Notes under the pieces: model-generated
What the model was told of the DNA's origin: nothing
The model's input: the letters and a program-made list of their open reading frames with translations, nothing else
The model's database searches: none
Made by a program: the position numbers and the translations under genes
Origin: CAYGTS01 sp964352905
GTDB taxonomy: Bacteria > Pseudomonadota > Gammaproteobacteria > JAHCLG01
Direction: 5' to 3'
NCBI GenBank assembly: GCA_964352905.1
Contig: CAYGTS010000100.1
Coordinates: forward strand, 1 to 10,038
DNA length: 10,038 nt
Part shown: piece by piece, positions 7,181 through 10,038 of the stretch
Layout: every line of letters starts with the position of its first letter
How positions within the stretch are numbered: position 1 is the stretch's first letter

Positions 7181-7207
7181 ATGACAGCAATTCCGGCTGT
7201 AGCTGGG
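7181..7207 (+). repeat. Downstream copy of the imperfect direct repeat flanking the large gene
   Basis: This is the partner of 2297-2323 (21 of 27 identical, ungapped). It begins 17 bases after the stop codon of the large gene and overlaps the 5' stem of the probable terminator at 7195-7214. A short palindrome, TGTCA-CA-TGACA (7175-7186), overlaps its left end. Confidence 0.45.
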
Positions 7208-7222
7208 AACAGCCATATTTTT
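7195..7222 (+). terminator. Probable Rho-independent terminator of the large helicase gene
   Basis: GGCTGT (7195-7200) pairs with ACAGCC (7209-7214) around an 8-base loop, followed by AT and a run of five T (7218-7222). It lies 30 bases after the stop codon of the large gene, in the gap between convergent genes. On the minus strand the hairpin has no U-run, so it is not an obvious intrinsic terminator for alaS. The stem is short (6 bp). Confidence 0.6.
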
Positions 7223-7259
7223 GGGCAAGCTTGTTGAGCGGCTCTTCGGGAATGACTGA

Positions 7260-9854
7260 TCACAACCGCTCTTTAAGCCATGGAGCCACAGATGCCAAGG
7301 CCTTGGGCAGTGCTGCAATATCATTTCCACCGGCTTGTGCCATATCCGCACGACCGCCACCACGCCCACCAACTTGCACCGCAACATGATTAACGAGATC
7401 TTTGGCAGAAATTTTACTGGTTTGTGCCTCAGTGACACCGGCGATTAAATTAATTTTGCCATCGTGTTCACACGCTAGCACAATCGCAGCTTGTTTTAGT
7501 TTATTTTTTAATTGATCGAGCGTTTCGCGTAATTGTTTTGGATCATTAACAGTGATTTGCTTAGCTAGCACATGAATACCCTTGATCTCAACCGCTTCAC
7601 TCACTAAATCGTTACCCTGTTCACTCGATAATTTCGCATTCAGTTGATTAATCTGTTTTTCTAATTTTTTAGCGCGTTCGGCAACTTGTTGCAGTTTATC
7701 TAAAATCTGATCTTTAGCGGTATTCAATTGTTGCGCAATTTCTTGCAATAAACGATCTTGCTCAGCCACGTATTGCACAGCAGCGTCGCCTGTCACGGCT
7801 TCTATTCTACGGATCCCTGCAGCGATACCTGTTTCTAAAATAATTTTAAATAAACCAATATCACCCGTGTGTTTAACATGTGTTCCGCCACATAATTCTT
7901 TGGAAAAATCGCCCATGCTGAGCACCCGCACTTGATCGCCATATTTTTCACCAAATAAGGCAATCGCACCGCTTTTTTCAGCATCGGCCGGTGTGGTGAT
8001 ATTAATTGCGACAGCATGATTTTTACGAATTTGTTGATTCACTAATTGTTCGATTTGATTAAGTTGCAGAAGGTTTACTGCTTCAAAATGCGAAAAATCA
8101 AAGCGCAAACGATTCGGTGCCACTAAAGAACCACGTTGTAATACATGACTGCCTAAAATTTGGCGTAAGGCAGCATGCAGTAAATGGGTTGCCGAATGGT
8201 TTAACATTGTTGCAATGCGCTTACCTTGATCAATCGCAGCGTTGAGCTGATCACCCACTTTAACTTCACCACGTTGCAACATACCGTGATGTAAATAAGC
8301 GCTATTAATTTTAGTGGTATTTTCAACCTTAAATTGGCAAGCTGCATTTTGCAAACTGCCTTGATCACCAACTTGCCCACCGCCTTCAGCATAAAACGGT
8401 GTAACATCTAAAATAATACTCGCACTTTCACCAGCTACAACTTTTTGCACAGATTGATTGTCTTTATAAATCGCAATCACATTGCTTTGCGTACTTAAAT
8501 CTTCATAACCAACAAATTCACACTCAAAAGGAATGTTTTTTTTATCGGCTTGTTGCAAAGTAAAATTAGCATTGGCCTGCGATTGCGCGCGTTGTTGTTG
8601 CATCGCTTGATCAAAACCGGTGATATCTAAGGTTAAGCCTTTTTCACGCGCAATATCATTGGTTAAATCCACTGGAAAACCATAGGTATCGTATAATTTA
8701 AAAATAGTCGCACCAGGAATTTGTTTATTTTTAAGTTGAATGATATCGTTTTCTAAAATTTTTAAGCCTTGTTCTAAGGTTTTATTAAATTGATTTTCTT
8801 CATTTAATAAAATTTTCTCAATATTAGCTTGATTGGCTTTTAATTCCGGATAAGCATCCCCCATACAATCCACCAAGGGTTGCACGACTTTATAGAAAAA
8901 TGGTTTTTGCATACCTAGCTTATGCCCATGCCGAATCGCGCGCCGGATAATGCGGCGTAACACATACCCACGTCCTTCATTGGTCGGCATAACACCATCG
9001 CAAATTAAAAAACTACAGGCACGAATATGATCGGCTATCACACGTAAAGATTGATTATGCAAATCTTGGCAGCTAACAATTTTAGCAATCGCCATGATTA
9101 AATATTGGAATAAATCAATTTCGTAATTACTGTGAACATTTTGCATAACAGCGGCAATGCGCTCTAAACCCATGCCGGTATCAACAGAAGGTTTAGGTAA
9201 AGGGGTTAATTTACCGCTTGCATCACGGTTAAATTGCATGAACACTAAGTTCCAAATTTCAATATAACGATCGCCATCGGCATTGGGTGAACCGGGCGGG
9301 CCACCGGCAACGCTTGCGCCGTGATCATAAAAAATTTCAGTGCAAGGACCACAAGGACCCGTGTCCCCCATCGACCAAAAATTATCTTTCTCACCACAGT
9401 ATGAGAAGCGATTTGGATCAACACCTATTTCTTTTAACCAAATATCAGCAGCTTCTTGGTCATCTTGAAAAACAGTCACCCATAACTTCTCTTTGGGTAA
9501 TTTTAAAACTTCAGTTAAAAAATTCCAGGCAAATTCAATGGCTTCTTTTTTAAAGTAATCACCAAAACTAAAATTACCTAACATTTCAAAAAACGTGTGA
9601 TGGCGTGCAGTATAACCTACATTTTCTAAATCATTGTGTTTACCACCGGCGCGCACGCAACGCTGTGAACTGCAGGCACGCGTATAAGAGCGTTGCTCTT
9701 CACCCAAAAAAACCTCTTTGAATTGCACCATACCGGCGTTGGTAAATAATAAAGTGGGATCGTTGCCCGGCACTAATGGGCTAGAATTCACCATCGTGTG
9801 ATGATGTTGTTTAAAATAATTTAAGAAAGCGTCTCTTATTGCATTTGTTTTCAT
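7260..9854 (-). CDS. alaS: Alanine--tRNA ligase (AlaRS)
   Basis: AlaRS joins alanine to tRNA-Ala in the cytoplasm, choosing the tRNA by its G3:U70 pair, and clears Ser/Gly mischarging. The 864-residue product is complete (E. coli AlaS is 876). The class II aminoacylation domain covers about 1-240, with motif 2 around TRACSSQRCVRAGG (58-71) and motif 3 GMGLERIA (227-234). The tRNA-recognition domain follows to about 450. The editing domain at about 550-690 holds the zinc ligands: HSATH (His553, His557) and CGGTH (Cys655, His659). A coiled coil at about 700-745 links to the C-Ala domain, which carries VGGRGGGRADMAQAGG (828-843). The ATG at 9854 begins the standard MKTNAIRDAFLNYF start. The Shine-Dalgarno is poor, with only an AGG about 14 bases upstream. 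The stop is TGA. It is convergent with the large helicase gene, leaving 95 bases between them, and nothing in it looks degraded. Confidence 0.98.
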   Translation of the reverse strand: MKTNAIRDAFLNYFKQHHHTMVNSSPLVPGNDPTLLFTNAGMVQFKEVFLGEEQRSYTRACSSQRCVRAGGKHNDLENVGYTARHHTFFEMLGNFSFGDYFKKEAIEFAWNFLTEVLKLPKEKLWVTVFQDDQEAADIWLKEIGVDPNRFSYCGEKDNFWSMGDTGPCGPCTEIFYDHGASVAGGPPGSPNADGDRYIEIWNLVFMQFNRDASGKLTPLPKPSVDTGMGLERIAAVMQNVHSNYEIDLFQYLIMAIAKIVSCQDLHNQSLRVIADHIRACSFLICDGVMPTNEGRGYVLRRIIRRAIRHGHKLGMQKPFFYKVVQPLVDCMGDAYPELKANQANIEKILLNEENQFNKTLEQGLKILENDIIQLKNKQIPGATIFKLYDTYGFPVDLTNDIAREKGLTLDITGFDQAMQQQRAQSQANANFTLQQADKKNIPFECEFVGYEDLSTQSNVIAIYKDNQSVQKVVAGESASIILDVTPFYAEGGGQVGDQGSLQNAACQFKVENTTKINSAYLHHGMLQRGEVKVGDQLNAAIDQGKRIATMLNHSATHLLHAALRQILGSHVLQRGSLVAPNRLRFDFSHFEAVNLLQLNQIEQLVNQQIRKNHAVAINITTPADAEKSGAIALFGEKYGDQVRVLSMGDFSKELCGGTHVKHTGDIGLFKIILETGIAAGIRRIEAVTGDAAVQYVAEQDRLLQEIAQQLNTAKDQILDKLQQVAERAKKLEKQINQLNAKLSSEQGNDLVSEAVEIKGIHVLAKQITVNDPKQLRETLDQLKNKLKQAAIVLACEHDGKINLIAGVTEAQTSKISAKDLVNHVAVQVGGRGGGRADMAQAGGNDIAALPKALASVAPWLKERL

Positions 9855-9874
9855 GATAAATAGTAAACCTAGTT

Positions 9875-9904
9875 TTTATGATTTGTAGCATCGAATTTAC
9901 ACAA
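9875..9904 (-). promoter_or_regulatory. Candidate promoter of alaS
   Basis: Two overlapping readings exist on the minus strand. One is a TTGTGT (9899-9904) and a CATAAA (9875-9880) with an 18-base spacer. The other is an extended -10, TGC-TACAAA (9882-9890), built like the TGC-TATGAT ahead of mreB. Either would start transcription roughly 15-20 bases before the ATG at 9854. The matches are weak. Confidence 0.3.
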
Positions 9905-10038
9905 ATTCCCCATCGTTGCGAGGAGCGTGGCACACGAAGCAATCCAGGGTAAGATCTACAGTCTCGCCAATTTTTATAACTCTTGCTAGTCGTACCACGG
10001 TATTAACCAGCATCACCTTTACTATCTCACGCACTGCC
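9897..10038 (-). CDS. Open frame running in from the right edge (partial, doubtful)
   Basis: One minus-strand frame is open from the right edge to a TAA at 9897-9899, giving at least 46 residues. These include REIVKVMLVNTVVRLARVI, then a tail (LDCFVCHAPRNDG) encoded by the palindromic repeat at 9911-9948. It could be the end of a gene whose C-terminus was extended by the repeat, or chance. The tail looks repeat-derived rather than conserved, and I recognise no family. Its stop lies 42 bases before the alaS start. Confidence 0.2.
   Translation of the reverse strand, partial: AVREIVKVMLVNTVVRLARVIKIGETVDLTLDCFVCHAPRNDGEFV
9911..9948. repeat. Partly palindromic intergenic repeat, TTGCGAGGAGCG...ACGAAGCAATCC type
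   Basis: TTGC...GCGTG (9916-9929) faces CACG...GCAA (9933-9942) as an interrupted inverted repeat, flanked by CAATCCAGG. The wording matches a class of short palindromic repeats (TTGCGAGGAGCG / ACGAAGCAATCC) that I know as dispersed in intergenic DNA of several AT-rich proteobacterial genomes, including intracellular ones. Only one clear copy is in this window. It lies upstream of alaS, outside the likely promoter. Confidence 0.5.

Noticed and set aside
7175..7186. TGTCA-CA-TGACA as an operator
   Set aside because: It lies downstream of a gene end, next to a terminator, with no promoter nearby. A 5-bp palindrome is common by chance.
7142..7438. A 98-codon minus-strand frame across the alaS 3' end
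   Set aside because: It lies in another frame of alaS for most of its length. AlaS is plainly complete there, with the conserved C-Ala end, and the alternative peptide resembles no family.

Overview
The window reads as a gammaproteobacterial chromosome segment, possibly from a Legionellales/Coxiellaceae-like host. The evidence is a mreB-mreC pair of gammaproteobacterial type, a full-length class II alanyl-tRNA synthetase, and a moderately AT-rich base composition. The order-level placement is an inference from general gene style only. No rRNA, tRNA, CRISPR array or transposase was found.

Layout, left to right. Positions 1-2034 (minus strand) hold the cell-shape operon mreB-mreC, with the first few bases of a probable mreD at the left edge. 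Its likely promoter (an extended -10) lies at about 2072-2080. Positions 2081-2346 form an unusually structured spacer. It contains a 73-bp imperfect palindrome, a second dispersed inverted repeat, tandem 11-bp repeats, and a 43-codon open frame that ends 3 bases before the next gene. Positions 2347-7164 (plus strand) hold one very large gene of 1605 codons, the only plus-strand gene. It encodes an SF1 (UvrD/Rep-like) helicase core with a probable RelE/ParE-fold domain in front and about 1000 residues of unrecognised, mostly helical sequence behind. A plausible Rho-independent terminator follows at 7195-7222. Positions 7260-9854 (minus strand) hold alaS, complete. Positions 9855-10038 are the alaS upstream region, with a partial palindromic repeat and a short open frame running off the right edge.

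The two housekeeping loci have ordinary roles: MreB and MreC direct lateral wall synthesis, and AlaRS charges tRNA-Ala. The large gene appears to be an accessory insertion between them. It lies on the opposite strand, its arginine codon use differs sharply from mreB, and related 27-bp imperfect direct repeats lie just upstream and just downstream of it. Its biological job cannot be read from the sequence. A toxin-fold/helicase/solenoid fusion would fit nucleic-acid surveillance, defence, RNA metabolism, or a host-interaction protein. It is the best candidate here for an undescribed system.
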